A stretch of 64,000 bases of DNA from Acidimicrobiia bacterium (GCA_009835395.1 VXXM01000038.1:1-64000), one strand, 5' to 3'. Shown: positions 21,297 to 31,997, counted from the stretch's first letter. The notes: generated by a model not told the origin, from the sequence alone. Numbers and translations are program-made.

Positions 21297-22302
21297 ATCT
21301 GCGGGCGCGTCCGATCGACGCACCGGCGCGCATCTGGTGGCCGCCGTGCTGATGGAAGAGATGCGGCGCGATGAGGGGATCGTCGTCTTCGGCGAGGATG
21401 TCGGTGCTCTCGGAGGTGTGTTCGGTGCCACGCGGCGATTGCAGCGTGAGTTCGGCGACACCCGCGTGTTCGACACACCCATTTCGGAGACGGCGTTCGT
21501 CGGCATGGCGATCGGGGCGGCGCAGGCGGGGCTGCGGCCGATCGTCGAGATCATGTTCGTCGACTTCATCGGCGTGTGCTTCGATCAGGTGCTCAACCAG
21601 ATGGCGAAGAACCACTACATGTCCGGTGGCCGGGTCAGGGTGCCGCTGGTCATGCGTACCGCGGTCGGCAGCATCGGTTCGGCGGCCCAGCACTCCCAGG
21701 TCCTGTCCGCCACCTTCGCCCACATCCCCGGGATCAAGGTGCTCTTCCCCGCGACGCCAGGGGATCTCCGGGGTCTCCTCGTCGCCGCGATCCGGTCGGA
21801 CGATCCCGTCGTCTTCCTCGAGCACAAGTGGTTGCTGAAGTCACGGCTGGTCGAACTCCCGTTCAACGACGCCGACTCGCCGGACTCGCCGGTCGAGCCT
21901 GCGGCGGTCGGCAAGGTGCGCAGGATCCGCGACGGGTCGGATGTGACGATCATCGCCAGCGGTTGGATGGTGCAGCAGGCCGTGGTTGCAGCCCGGGAGC
22001 TCGAAACGGCGGACATCTCGGCAGGGATCGTGGATATCAGGTCGCTCGTCCCCCTCGATCGAGAGGGGCTGGCGAGCGAGGCTCTGAGGGCGCCTTGTGC
22101 GCTGATCGTGGATGAGGATTTCGCCGGCTTCGGCACCACCGGCGAGGTGATGGCATCCATCGCAGAGCGAATCCCCGGCGAGGTGCGCATGGCGCGGCAC
22201 GCTCTGGACGTGTCCCAGCCGGCGGCGCTGGTGCTGGAGGAGCAGGTCGTCCCGTCGGCTCGATCCATCGCCCTGCAGGCCAAGCGACTGCTGCGGGCCT
22301 GA
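21289..22302 (+). CDS. 2-oxoacid (pyruvate/acetoin) dehydrogenase E1 beta subunit
   Basis: A 337-residue E1 beta subunit. EEMRRDEGIVVFGEDVGALGGVF, FDTPISETAFVGMAIGAAQAGLRPIVEIMFVDF and GKVRRIRDGSDVTIIASG are classic. ATG 21289 overlaps the E1 alpha stop; the track start at 21067 is inside E1 alpha. Three bases separate it from the next gene. Substrate specificity (pyruvate, branched chain or acetoin) cannot be read from the sequence alone. Confidence 0.92.
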   Translation: MCESAGASDRRTGAHLVAAVLMEEMRRDEGIVVFGEDVGALGGVFGATRRLQREFGDTRVFDTPISETAFVGMAIGAAQAGLRPIVEIMFVDFIGVCFDQVLNQMAKNHYMSGGRVRVPLVMRTAVGSIGSAAQHSQVLSATFAHIPGIKVLFPATPGDLRGLLVAAIRSDDPVVFLEHKWLLKSRLVELPFNDADSPDSPVEPAAVGKVRRIRDGSDVTIIASGWMVQQAVVAARELETADISAGIVDIRSLVPLDREGLASEALRAPCALIVDEDFAGFGTTGEVMASIAERIPGEVRMARHALDVSQPAALVLEEQVVPSARSIALQAKRLLRA

Positions 22303-22305
22303 CAC

Positions 22306-22779
22306 ATGTCACAGGTCGTCGCGTTCAATCACTTCAACGTCACCGTGAGCGACATGGATCGCTCGCTCGCCTTCTGGCGGGACCTGCTGGGTCTCGACCT
22401 GCTCGGCAGGGGGATCGTCGAGTACCCCCATCTGGATGAGATCGTGGGGCTTCCGAACACCCGCATCGAGTGGGCCGAACTGGCGCTCCCGGGCGGGGGG
22501 ATGATCGAGGTGTTCCGGTATCAGCGTCCCGCCGGCAGCGCGGTGCGCCCCCAGATCCCCGATCCGGGCTGCACGCACGTCTGCCTGGAGGTCGAGGGGT
22601 TGGACCGGCTGGTCGAGCGACTCCGGGAGGCCGGTGTCAACACCCGGTCGCGGCGGGCGGTGCGGATCCCGTTCGGCGACTGGAAGGACGTGAAGTCGAT
22701 CTACGTCCAGGATCCCGACGGTGTCACGGTGGAACTGATCGAGAAGCCGCTCGGGCCGCCGGAGCGCTCGGGGGGATGA
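22306..22779 (+). CDS. VOC-family (glyoxalase-like) protein
   Basis: A 157-residue single VOC-fold protein. FNHFNVTVSDMDRSLAFWRDLLGLDL gives the first His ligand, CTHVCLEVEGLDRLV a second His, and VYVQDPDGVTVELIEKP-type ending the Glu. Such proteins are isomerases, lyases or dioxygenases that bind a divalent metal. In an operon with E1 subunits and an SDR it likely processes a hydroxy- or keto-acid (inference). It overlaps the next gene. Confidence 0.8.
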   Translation: MSQVVAFNHFNVTVSDMDRSLAFWRDLLGLDLLGRGIVEYPHLDEIVGLPNTRIEWAELALPGGGMIEVFRYQRPAGSAVRPQIPDPGCTHVCLEVEGLDRLVERLREAGVNTRSRRAVRIPFGDWKDVKSIYVQDPDGVTVELIEKPLGPPERSGG

Positions 22780-23501
22780 TGTCGACGGGTCTCGACGGGC
22801 ACCACGCCGTCGTCAGTGGCGCTGCGGGAACTCTCGGGCGGTCGATCTGCGACGAGTTCGAACGCCGCGGCGCCGTGGTCACGCCTCTGGACATCGAGGG
22901 GACGGCGCGGGAACACCTCTGCGACGTCACCGACGAATCCTCCGTGGCGCGGACCCTCGAGGTTGCGTCGGCACGGGCGCCCGTCACCGACGTCGTCCAC
23001 GCAGCAGGTGCTCTGTCCGTCGGCCCCGTCCTCGAACTGGACGCGGCAGAGATCCGACGCATCCTCGATGTCAACCTCCTCGGCGCCTTCCTCGTGGCCA
23101 AGCAGTCCGCGACCTTCCTGGCCGACGGGGGGACGATCACCCTGGTCTCCTCACAGGCCGGCGTGCGGTCGGGCGCGTACTGGTCCCTCTACTCGGCATC
23201 GAAGGCGGGCGTGCTGAGGCTCGTGGAGTCACTGGCCGTGGAACTCGGCCCGCGAGGCATACGCGTCAACGCGGTGTGCCCCGGATCGGTCGACACGCCG
23301 ATGATGCGGGAGTCCGTCACAGAGCTCTCTCGGCACACCGGCACCCCTAAGGCGTCGATCAGCGAGAACTACCGGGCCGGGATTCCCCTAGGACGGCTCG
23401 CGCAGCCGGCGGAAATCGCCACCGTCTGCGCATTCTTGGCCTCGGAGGACGCCTCCTTCGTCAACGGAACCGCCATCGAGGTGGACGGCGGGGAGCTGTG
23501 A
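22776..23501 (+). CDS. Short-chain dehydrogenase/reductase
   Basis: A 241-residue classical SDR: VVSGAAGTLGRSICDEFERRG, VVHAAGALSVG, catalytic SSQAGVRSGAYWSLYSASKAG (Ser, Tyr, Lys present) and SFVNGTAIEVDGGEL at the end. Two adjacent ATGs (22776 and 22779); the first overlaps the VOC stop. The track start at 22470 is a shadow extension. The stop overlaps the next GTG start (GTGA), so translation is probably coupled. Confidence 0.88.
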   Translation: MMSTGLDGHHAVVSGAAGTLGRSICDEFERRGAVVTPLDIEGTAREHLCDVTDESSVARTLEVASARAPVTDVVHAAGALSVGPVLELDAAEIRRILDVNLLGAFLVAKQSATFLADGGTITLVSSQAGVRSGAYWSLYSASKAGVLRLVESLAVELGPRGIRVNAVCPGSVDTPMMRESVTELSRHTGTPKASISENYRAGIPLGRLAQPAEIATVCAFLASEDASFVNGTAIEVDGGEL

Positions 23502-24820
23502 CGACCGTCGCCGAACTGCCATCGTCCGCGAGGACCGTCGCGGTGGCTGTGCCGAACTACGCCGGCCGCCTGATCGGCAAGCGCCTACCCGTGGCGCGGT
23601 GGCCCTCTGTGGTTGAGTCGGGCATGGCCATGCCCGACTTCCACCTCGTCTCCGCGGTGGACAACTTCCCCGTGCCAAACATGGAGGTGACCGGACTCCA
23701 CACCGGGTTCCGCAACGGCGTACTCCGTCCCGACGTGGCGACCCTTACACCGCTCCCGTGGGAGCCAGGCACCGCAGTCGTCCTGTGTGACACATTCGAC
23801 AGCGCGGGCGAGCCGGTTGACGAGGCGCCTCGCAGCATCCTGCGCCGGCAGGTTGAGTGCCTTGCGGAGAGAGGGCTTGAGGCAACGGTGGTCTCGGAGC
23901 TGGAGTTCTACCTGTTCCGCACGAGCTATGAGAAGGCGCACAGGTCCGCCTACAGCCGCGTCGAGCCGAGTTACCACCGCCATCCCGACAACGACATCCT
24001 GATTGCAGGCTACGACGAGCCGTTCCTCGAAGCGCTGCGCGAGAACCTCGCCGGCATGGGAATCCCGGTCTGGGCCTCCCAGGGCGAGGGCGGGCAGGGC
24101 CAGCACGAGTTGAATCTGCGCCATTCCAACCCGCTGGGGGCCGCCGACGCCCACGTGCTGTACAAGCTGGCGGTCAAGGCCACTGCTCAGAGCCTGAACC
24201 GCTCGGTGACGTTCATGGCCAAGCCCTCGAGCGACGTGGGTTCGGGCTGCCACATCCACCTGTCGGTTCTCGGCGACGGGTGCAACGTTCTCGGTGCACC
24301 GGACGGATCCCTCAGCCACACCGGCGAGCGATTCCTCGCGGGTCTGGTGGGATTCGCCGGCGACTTCACGGCGCTTCACGCTCCCTACGCCAACTCCTAC
24401 CGGCGCCTCCGTCCCGGCTCGTGGGCGCCGGTGAACGCGACCTGGGGTCTTGACAACCGAACCTGCCTGGTCCGGGTGGTCGGGCGAGGCCGGGACCTCC
24501 GCTTCGAGTTCCGTCTTCCCGGCGCCGATGTCAATCCGTACCTGGCGTCCGCGGCGTTGCTCGCCTCTGGCCTTGCCGGGCTCGACGGGGAACTCGGGCC
24601 ACCGCCACCTGTGGCGGGAAACGCCTACGAATCCGATGCTCCAGGGCTTCCCGCCGATCTCACGGAGGCTGTTCAACGATTCGGAGACTCCGAGGCGGCG
24701 AGGACGGCGTTCGGCCCGCGCGTGCACGCTCACTTGCTCGGCATGCTCCGCAACGAGCGCGACGAGGCGCGGGCGGCGGTGACCGACTGGGATCTCCAGC
24801 GCGGCTTCGAGAACGCCTGA
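23498..24820 (+). CDS. Glutamine-synthetase-like ligase (glutamylpolyamine synthetase type)
   Basis: A 440-residue protein of the GS type I fold. VVSELEFYLF holds the metal Glu, GQGQHELNLRHSNPL and GSGCHIHLSV the active site, FMAKPS is the usual KP motif, and SWAPVNATWGLDNRTCLVRVV the Arg/ATP region. It resembles PuuA-type gamma-glutamylpolyamine ligases and other amine ligases more than GlnA: it is shorter and lacks the adenylylation-site tail. The polyamine-type ABC operon converging from the right supports an amine substrate. Start is GTG 23498. Confidence 0.82.
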   Translation: MTTVAELPSSARTVAVAVPNYAGRLIGKRLPVARWPSVVESGMAMPDFHLVSAVDNFPVPNMEVTGLHTGFRNGVLRPDVATLTPLPWEPGTAVVLCDTFDSAGEPVDEAPRSILRRQVECLAERGLEATVVSELEFYLFRTSYEKAHRSAYSRVEPSYHRHPDNDILIAGYDEPFLEALRENLAGMGIPVWASQGEGGQGQHELNLRHSNPLGAADAHVLYKLAVKATAQSLNRSVTFMAKPSSDVGSGCHIHLSVLGDGCNVLGAPDGSLSHTGERFLAGLVGFAGDFTALHAPYANSYRRLRPGSWAPVNATWGLDNRTCLVRVVGRGRDLRFEFRLPGADVNPYLASAALLASGLAGLDGELGPPPPVAGNAYESDAPGLPADLTEAVQRFGDSEAARTAFGPRVHAHLLGMLRNERDEARAAVTDWDLQRGFENA

Positions 24821-24835
24821 GCACCTGCGGCAGCG

Positions 24836-25879
24836 CTACTGCTGGAGGGGCAGCACGCGCGCCGGGTTCTCGGTCATCATCTGGAGGACCACCGACTCCG
24901 GGACTCCTTCGAGCACGAATCTGGGCAGGATGTTCTGGAGGAGATGCGCGTACCCGTATCCCCCCCAAGTGCGGAGTTGGATCTTGAAGCAGCAGTCGTG
25001 GGAGAGCAGGATCTGCGACTCGTAGCCCTCGGCGACCAGGCGGCTCACGGCTTTCGTCTTGGCATAGTCCCCCGGGCAGATGAAGTCGTTCTCGCTCTCG
25101 AAGAGTTCGTGGCCGAACAGGTCGAACTCCACGTAGCACCCCAGGTCCAGCACCCGGCGGTGGTAGTCGGGGCGGTGCAGCGTGGTGTCCATGTGGCCCA
25201 TGATCACTCGCGATAGGTCCGCTCCTTCCTCACCGAGGATGTCGGCTGCCCGGAGCGCGGAATCCATCTCGACTGCGTGCGCTGCCGTGTGCACGGATAT
25301 GGCGGCACCGGTCTCCAATGAGGCACGAGCCGCGGCCCTGAGGGAGCGCTCCTCGACAGGCGTCAGCGGGTGGGACATGCCGATCTCCCCGATCACGCCG
25401 GCGCGGATACCCGTGCCGCCGACGCCCTCGGTGAGGTCCCGGATGATGTGCTCGGCGAGTTGCTCGACACTTGCCGCGCGGATGTCGTCGCTGAGGCTGG
25501 CGTCGACGTAGAAGCCCGAGCCGAGCACGAGATTCAGACCGGTGCGGCGCGAGACGACCGCCAACTGCTCCGGCTGCCCGCCGAGACCGACACAGCTCAG
25601 GTCGACGACCGTCCGACCACCCAGCCTTGCGTAGGCGTCGAGTTCACGGACCGCGATGTCGACGTCGTCCAGATAGAGGAGGAACCGGTTGGAGTTCGGG
25701 TGCTGGCGCATCCACCACAGGTTCTCAAGTGTCGGCTCGGCGTCGGCGAGCAGCGCCCCTTCGGGGTCGGTCGGTTCGGAGAACCATGCGGAACTGTCGC
25801 ACAGCACGTGCTCGTGCGGCAGCGTGATACCCATTTCAGCCGGATCCACGTCTCCCAGAACGGTGCGTAACATCGGCAT
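24836..25879 (-). CDS. Phosphotriesterase-family metal hydrolase
   Basis: A 347-residue TIM-barrel hydrolase. LPHEHVLCDSSAWF has the HxH metal ligands, AISVHTAAH and VIMGHMDTTLH the other His residues, and ILLSHDCCF the Asp. The bridging residue appears to be Glu (GVIGEIGMSHP) instead of carboxylated Lys, as in PHP-like relatives, so lactone or ester hydrolysis is as likely as phosphotriester cleavage. The 671-aa track ORF is an artefact of an open frame upstream. The start is ATG 25879 or 25873; GGAG fits the second better. Last gene of the polyamine-type transporter operon. Confidence 0.85.
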   Translation of the reverse strand: MPMLRTVLGDVDPAEMGITLPHEHVLCDSSAWFSEPTDPEGALLADAEPTLENLWWMRQHPNSNRFLLYLDDVDIAVRELDAYARLGGRTVVDLSCVGLGGQPEQLAVVSRRTGLNLVLGSGFYVDASLSDDIRAASVEQLAEHIIRDLTEGVGGTGIRAGVIGEIGMSHPLTPVEERSLRAAARASLETGAAISVHTAAHAVEMDSALRAADILGEEGADLSRVIMGHMDTTLHRPDYHRRVLDLGCYVEFDLFGHELFESENDFICPGDYAKTKAVSRLVAEGYESQILLSHDCCFKIQLRTWGGYGYAHLLQNILPRFVLEGVPESVVLQMMTENPARVLPLQQ

Positions 25880-25914
25880 CTCTCCTTCTCCGATCGTCTT
25901 CGCCCTCTCGACCC

Positions 25915-27704
25915 TTATGCGAACGGGAGCCCCTTCTCGACTTCCTCCTCGCCGAGGGCTCTGTCCATTCCCGCATCGGGCCTCCGCTGGGTCCGACGCG
26001 TCAGCGTCATGTACACCACCGCCGCGATGAGTGGCACGACCATCAGGATGGAGGCCACCGCGTTCACTGTCGGCGGGATCCCGCGACGGTTCATGATGCT
26101 CCAGATGACCGGCGGAAGCGTCGGGTCCGTCCCGACGATGAAGTTGGTCACCACGAACTCGTCCATCGAGATGGCGAAGACGATGAGTGCCGTGCCGGCG
26201 ATGATGGGAAGCAGGATCCGCAGGGTCACCCGTCTCAGCGCTCCCCAGTAGGTACATCCCAGATCCCTCGCCGCCTCCTCGACGTTGCGGTTGAAGTTCT
26301 GCAGCGCCGCCATCACGATGAGGACCACGAATGGGAGGACGAGGGTCACCTGGCCGAGCACGATGGATCGCATCGACGGGATCCACTCCAGGAATCGGAA
26401 CATCGCCAGAATCGAGAACCCCACGACGACACCCGGCAGGGCGATCGGGAGAACGACCGCTCCCATGAGGGCGGGCTTGGTGACGAACCTTCGACGGGTC
26501 ACCGCGAACGCGGTCGGGAGTCCGATCGCCAATCCGATGGCGACGACCAGGCCGGCCACCTTGAGGCTCGTCCCGAACCCACCGCGGATCGTCTGGTCGG
26601 TGAAGATCTCCCTGTACCAGTCGAGGGTCCAGCCGGTGATCGGCAGGGAGGCGATCGGCAGCTGGTTGAACGACAGGATCAGCACCAGGATCAACGGCAC
26701 CCACAGGAACAACAGGAGCAGGAGCAGGTACGTGTGCCCCCACGGCAGCCGCCTGACCCATGCCGGCCACACCACGCGCAGCCGGCGGGAGCGGGTGGTC
26801 GTGACGGCTGCGCCGAAGCGACGCGCGCCTCCGGTGAGCACCCGGACGCATAGCAGGACGCCGACGATGAACGCAGCCGCCGCGACGATCAGGGAGAAGG
26901 ACAGGGCTGATGCCAGGGCGTAGTTGCCGGTGATCCCGAACTGGTCGAAGATCACACGGCCGATCATCAGGCTTCCCTTGCCCCCGACGAGCTGAGGCGT
27001 CACGTAGTCGCCGACCGCCAGCACGAAGGTCAGGACGAACGCCGTCAGGACGCCTCTGGCGGTGAGTGGGAGTGTGACTCTCAGGAACGTCTCGACCGGC
27101 CCGGCGCCCAGATCCCGGCTGGCACGGATCAGGTCGGGATTGACCGACTCCATGGCACCGGCGATCGGGAGCATCGCGATGGGGACGAGGATGTGGGTCA
27201 AGGCGATGGTCACGCCCGGCCGGCCGAGCAACGTGAGGGGCTCGCTGATCAGGCCGAGCGAGTCGAGGGCGGAGTTCAGGATCCCGGCGGGGGTCAGGAT
27301 CGCCTTCCAGGCGTAGATCCGTACGAGGTATGACGCCAGAGCCGAAGCCACGATGAGGAAGAGGATGATCCGGCGACCTCGCGAGATGATGAATCGCAAG
27401 ACGTAGGCACCGAGATAGGCCACCGGGAGAACCACTGCGGAGACCGTCAGCCCCAGCAACAGTGTCCGCAGGATGAGGCCGTAGTAGAGATCGTCGGTGA
27501 CGACCTCGCGATACTGGTCCAGGGACCAGGTTCGGATGAGGGTGAAGACTCCCGTCTCCCAGAAACTGAACAGGAAGAACACGCTGACGGGGATGAGCAG
27601 GCCGGCGAGCAGCCAGCCGATGCTCGGATAGGTTGCGACGGGCGGCAGGTAGCTCCGGCGCTGGGACCGGTTGAGGAGACTGAGGGCCCGCAGGTTCGGC
27701 GGCA

Positions 27705-27705
<1 letters not shown>
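25915..27705 (-). CDS. ABC permease, PotB and PotC fused in one chain
   Basis: A 596-residue inner-membrane protein with two complete permease halves. The first has SLGLISEPLT and an EAA loop ASRDLGAGPVETFLRVTLP. The second starts near residue 305 and has WTLDWYREIF and AARDLGCTYWGALRRVTLRILLP. Each half matches one subunit of spermidine/putrescine-type importers (PotB-like first, PotC-like second), which are usually two genes. ATG 27705 overlaps the ATPase stop (TGATG); the track start at 27741 is less likely. Substrate is probably a polyamine or similar cation (inference). Confidence 0.87.
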
Positions 27706-28823
<1,118 letters not shown>

Positions 28824-28838
28824 ACTGTACGAGGACGT

Positions 28839-28872
28839 GCCCGGGGGCGGCGCTGCGATGCCGACCCCGGGC
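28839..28872 (-). terminator. GC hairpin between binding-protein and ATPase genes
   Basis: GCCCGGGG pairs with CCCCGGGC (8 bp) across an 18-nt loop between potD-like and potA-like genes. Such hairpins often stop part of the transcription or protect the binding-protein mRNA, giving more binding protein than ATPase. Confidence 0.45.
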
Positions 28873-28885
28873 GGTCACGACGTCT

Positions 28886-30085
28886 CTACGCGCCGGCCTT
28901 GAAATCCTGCCAGCGCTTCAGCCACGTGTCGTAGGTCGCGTACTGGTCGGACTCGACCGGCGGCCACTCCACCGGCGGCGCCGCCTCGAACACGGCCGCG
29001 CGGTCCTCGTAGACGGCCCACTCGAACCCCATCGGGACGAGCCGTGCCATTGCCGCCGGATGGGTGACTGCCCAGCCGAGCATCTCTCCCTGTGCGAACT
29101 GCGTCGACTCGCTGATGGCGTCGTTCAACGCCTCGTACATGGCGTCGGTGGGTTCCACGTCGGAGGCGATGAACAGCGCATCGATCCAGGACCAGCCCAC
29201 CCCGGGCGGGAAGTGAACCTCCACGGGGATGTCGGCCTCGCGGGCCCTCAGAGCTGTCGGCGCGTTGTCCGGCCAGGCGGCGATGATCTCGCCTCGCGTG
29301 TAGGCGCCGGCGTATTCGGCATAGGGGTTCGCCAGGATGCCGAAGGAGGCGTCCCTGAACTCCTCCAGCTTCTCGAAGACCTGGTCGAGTTCATCCTCGG
29401 TCAGCAACCCCGGCGTGTCCCCGCCGAGCCCGAGCAGTCGGGCGACCATGATGATCACCGTGTTGCCGTCGTCGCCGATGGCGAACTTGCCTTCGTACTT
29501 CGGTTCGAGCAGTGACTCGAGGGACTCAGGTGGTCCGGTGCCGTCGTCGACGTAGGTCAAGCCCATGCTCGCCCAGGCGATCGGAACACCGATCACCCCG
29601 TCGTCCGTGTTGATGAGCGGCTCGTCGCGGAGTTCGGCGGGCAACTGCTCCCAGTTCGGGATCCGGCTGACGTCCAGCGGCTGCATCACCCCCGCGGCCT
29701 GAAGGGTCGGGAAGATGTTCTCGATGCCGACGCTGATGTCGTAGGTGCCCTTCTTGTTGATCGGGTCCTCGTTCGCCACCATGTAAGTCGCTTCGATCTC
29801 ATAGGTGGCGGGTTCGGGATCGCGCACCTCGTAGCCCTCCCACACCAGGAAGCGCACCGTTTCCTTCTCGGCCGCGGCCGGCGGCGCCGGCTCCGGTGGA
29901 GGAGGCGGCTCCGGGGCGGGTGCTGCCGGAGCAGGCGCCGGTGCCTCGCTGGTGTCCTCGTCGTCGCCGCAGGATGCTGCGATCAGCGTGAGGACCAAGA
30001 GCGATATTCCGAGTCGGAGAAGACCTCGCCTCCTGCCGACCGGACGCCGACGCTCGTGTCTGGATGTGATGGATCGCGCGTGCAT
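28886..30085 (-). CDS. Polyamine-type ABC substrate-binding lipoprotein, PotD-like
   Basis: A 399-residue lipoprotein: twin-Arg-like basic start, hydrophobic segment, lipobox IAASC, a Pro/Ala/Glu linker, then a binding domain with VRFLVWEGYEV, YDISVGIENIFPTLQAAGVMQPLDVSRIPNWEQ and a C-terminal YATYDTWLKRWQDF. This is the layout of spermidine/putrescine-binding proteins. ATG 30085 follows a strong Shine-Dalgarno (AAGGAGGGAG); the track start at 30202 is wrong. First gene of the leftward operon with ATPase, permease and hydrolase. Confidence 0.88.
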   Translation of the reverse strand: MHARSITSRHERRRPVGRRRGLLRLGISLLVLTLIAASCGDDEDTSEAPAPAPAAPAPEPPPPPEPAPPAAAEKETVRFLVWEGYEVRDPEPATYEIEATYMVANEDPINKKGTYDISVGIENIFPTLQAAGVMQPLDVSRIPNWEQLPAELRDEPLINTDDGVIGVPIAWASMGLTYVDDGTGPPESLESLLEPKYEGKFAIGDDGNTVIIMVARLLGLGGDTPGLLTEDELDQVFEKLEEFRDASFGILANPYAEYAGAYTRGEIIAAWPDNAPTALRAREADIPVEVHFPPGVGWSWIDALFIASDVEPTDAMYEALNDAISESTQFAQGEMLGWAVTHPAAMARLVPMGFEWAVYEDRAAVFEAAPPVEWPPVESDQYATYDTWLKRWQDFKAGA

Positions 30086-30242
30086 GATCTCCCTCCTTGA
30101 TCTCCGGCCCCCCGGGAGTCCCCGTGCCCTGGCGGACGCTCCGGCCCGGGCTGCGCACCTCGGACTGTAGTTCACACGGGGGTCCGGAGCGGCGGGCCGC
30201 AACGTGGCGCTCGACTGGCGGTCTCGCCCTCGAGCGCGCAGA

Positions 30243-30280
30243 GGGGCCGCCGGCGAAGCTCGGCTCCGGCCGGCGGCCCC
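30243..30280 (-). terminator. Strong terminator hairpin after ABC binding-protein gene
   Basis: GGGGCCGCCGGC and GCCGGCGGCCCC form a perfect 12-bp GC stem with a 14-nt loop, starting about 10 bases after the stop of the leftward gene at 30291. No U-tract, as is common in high-GC actinobacteria. Confidence 0.7.
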
Positions 30281-30290
30281 GGAGTCACGC

Positions 30291-31922
30291 TCAGTTCATC
30301 GAGGCCCAGATGAGTTCGTTGCCCTCGTACAGCTTCGGGACGAGGGTGGCGTCGAGCATCGCCAACCAGTCGGGCTTGGTCTCGTAGACGCCCAGGTCGA
30401 CCAGGTTCTCGATCTCCTCGCCCAGCCGTGCCACGTTCATCTGGCCGATCACCAGACCGTCGGGGGTCACGTCTTCGATGATCTTCTGGTCGGTCGTCCA
30501 GCGATACAGCTCGTGCTCGCGGGCCAGGAACATCTGGTTGCCGGCCGCCTCGATCCGCTCGAAGGCCAGGTTGATGGCCTCCTCCGGGTTGTCCGCGGCG
30601 AAGTAGTAGCCGCGCAGGCCGGCCCGCACGAAGTCCTCCACGACCGTCGGGTGCTCCTCGTAGAACGATCGTGTCGTCATGTAGATGGCGAAGCTTGCCG
30701 GCACCCCGTAGTCCAGCGGGTCGAAGGTGACGTAGTCGATGCCCGCCAGGTCCAGCCAGCGCGGCTCGTTCGAGCGGTACACCGGCAGGGCCTCGATGCC
30801 CAGCGCGAAGTGCTCGACGGGGTTGAAGCCCTCCAGGAGCAGCTCTTCGAAGGTCCCGCGCTGGAGGCCGGCTTCGGCGATCATGGCCTGGATGGCGATG
30901 GGGATGTCACCCTTGATTCCCATCGTCATGCCCTCCAGGTCGGTCAGGTCCGTGACGCCCGAAGCCGGGTCGATGAGCAACTGGGAGATCGCGGTATGCC
31001 CCAACTGGGCGAAGCCCATCAGGTCGGCGTCGCCCCGGATGTTCGTCGTGACCAACTCGCCGAAGGTGGCGGTGACGCCCAGCTGCACGGTGCCGGCGGC
31101 CAGCGCCGCGCTGTTGCCCGGCGCGAAGCCGGGCTGGATCGTCACGTCGAGGCACATGTCGTCGAAGTAGCCCTTGTCCGCGGCCACGACCACCTCGATG
31201 ATGCCGGCGGCGGCCGCCAGGTCGAAGCCGGTCATGAAGGTCAGCGGCCCGGCGGCGCGGTTGGCCTCGCAGCGTTCCGGCGTCCCGAAGCGGGGCAACC
31301 CGTCGGGACCGATCGCCGCTTGCGCGGCCACCTCTGCCGCCACGGCCTCCGCCGCCTCGGCGGCAGCGGCTGCCGCCTCCTCGGCCTGCGAAATCAACTC
31401 CTCCGCCTCGGCCTGTGCAGCGGCGGCCTCGGCCTGTGCGGCCGCGGCCTCGTCCTGAGCACTGGAGGCTTCGGCCTGCGCGGCGGCTGCCGCTTCCTGT
31501 GCCGCCGCGAGCGCGGCTTCTGCGGCCTCCAGATCGGCCTGGTTGCCTTCGGCCGCTGCCCTGGCGACGTCGGCGGCAGCGATCGCTTCGGCGGCCTGCG
31601 CGGCCGCGGCGGCGGCATCGGCCGCGGCGGCTTCGGCCGCGGCGGTCGCCGCTGAGGCGGCGGCATCGGCCGCCGAGGCTTCGGCGCGCGCTGCCTGAGC
31701 TTCGCTCATTGCGGCACCTGCGTCGCTTTGAGCCGCGGCCGCGTCACTCTGGGCGGCGGCTGCGCCGCTCTGCGCGGCCGCTGCCGCGCCGGCGGCCGCG
31801 TCGACGGCAGCCATCGTGTCGCTGTCGTCGTCCTCGGCACATGAGGCGGCGACAAGAGCGAGGACAGAGACCAATGCAACAGATGTCCACCGGACACCAT
31901 GTCGTATAGAGCGATTCAACAT
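30291..31922 (-). CDS. NMT1/SsuA-type ABC binding lipoprotein with Ala-rich coiled coil
   Basis: A 543-residue lipoprotein. Signal and lipobox VAASC (Cys28) are followed by about 170 residues made almost only of Ala with Glu, Gln, Asp and Ser (about 34-203), predicted helical coiled coil. The remaining 330 residues form a normal NMT1-type binding domain (LTFMTGFDLAAAAGIIEVVVAADKGYFDD, DLEGMTMGIKGDIP). The ordinary family has no such spacer; it may hold the binding domain away from the membrane. ATG 31922 has AAGGGGG upstream. Last gene of the ATPase-permease-SBP operon. Ligand unknown. Confidence 0.85.
   Translation of the reverse strand: MLNRSIRHGVRWTSVALVSVLALVAASCAEDDDSDTMAAVDAAAGAAAAAQSGAAAAQSDAAAAQSDAGAAMSEAQAARAEASAADAAASAATAAAEAAAADAAAAAAQAAEAIAAADVARAAAEGNQADLEAAEAALAAAQEAAAAAQAEASSAQDEAAAAQAEAAAAQAEAEELISQAEEAAAAAAEAAEAVAAEVAAQAAIGPDGLPRFGTPERCEANRAAGPLTFMTGFDLAAAAGIIEVVVAADKGYFDDMCLDVTIQPGFAPGNSAALAAGTVQLGVTATFGELVTTNIRGDADLMGFAQLGHTAISQLLIDPASGVTDLTDLEGMTMGIKGDIPIAIQAMIAEAGLQRGTFEELLLEGFNPVEHFALGIEALPVYRSNEPRWLDLAGIDYVTFDPLDYGVPASFAIYMTTRSFYEEHPTVVEDFVRAGLRGYYFAADNPEEAINLAFERIEAAGNQMFLAREHELYRWTTDQKIIEDVTPDGLVIGQMNVARLGEEIENLVDLGVYETKPDWLAMLDATLVPKLYEGNELIWASMN
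31314..31817 (-). repeat. Low-complexity Ala-rich coding segment
   Basis: About 500 bases of GCN-rich, degenerate repeats encoding the alanine/glutamate coiled coil of the binding protein, with recurring units of the AAAAQAEA and AAAAQSD kind. It stays in frame throughout, so it is translated. Confidence 0.8.
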
Positions 31923-31997
31923 TGTTCGGCATCCCCCTTGTGTTGTCACCGATCGAACTGCCACCGAAGCCTGCCACAATTCCGGAGCGTTCGCCGC

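Noticed and set aside
24836-26851. Fused permease-hydrolase protein of 671 aa
   Set aside because: The frame upstream of ATG 25879 is a shadow of the permease gene; the hydrolase starts at its own ribosome site.
31314-31817. Sequencing artefact or non-coding repeat
   Set aside because: Frame is open throughout, continues from a normal lipobox and into a normal NMT1 domain; kept as a real coding repeat, with a check by reads advised.
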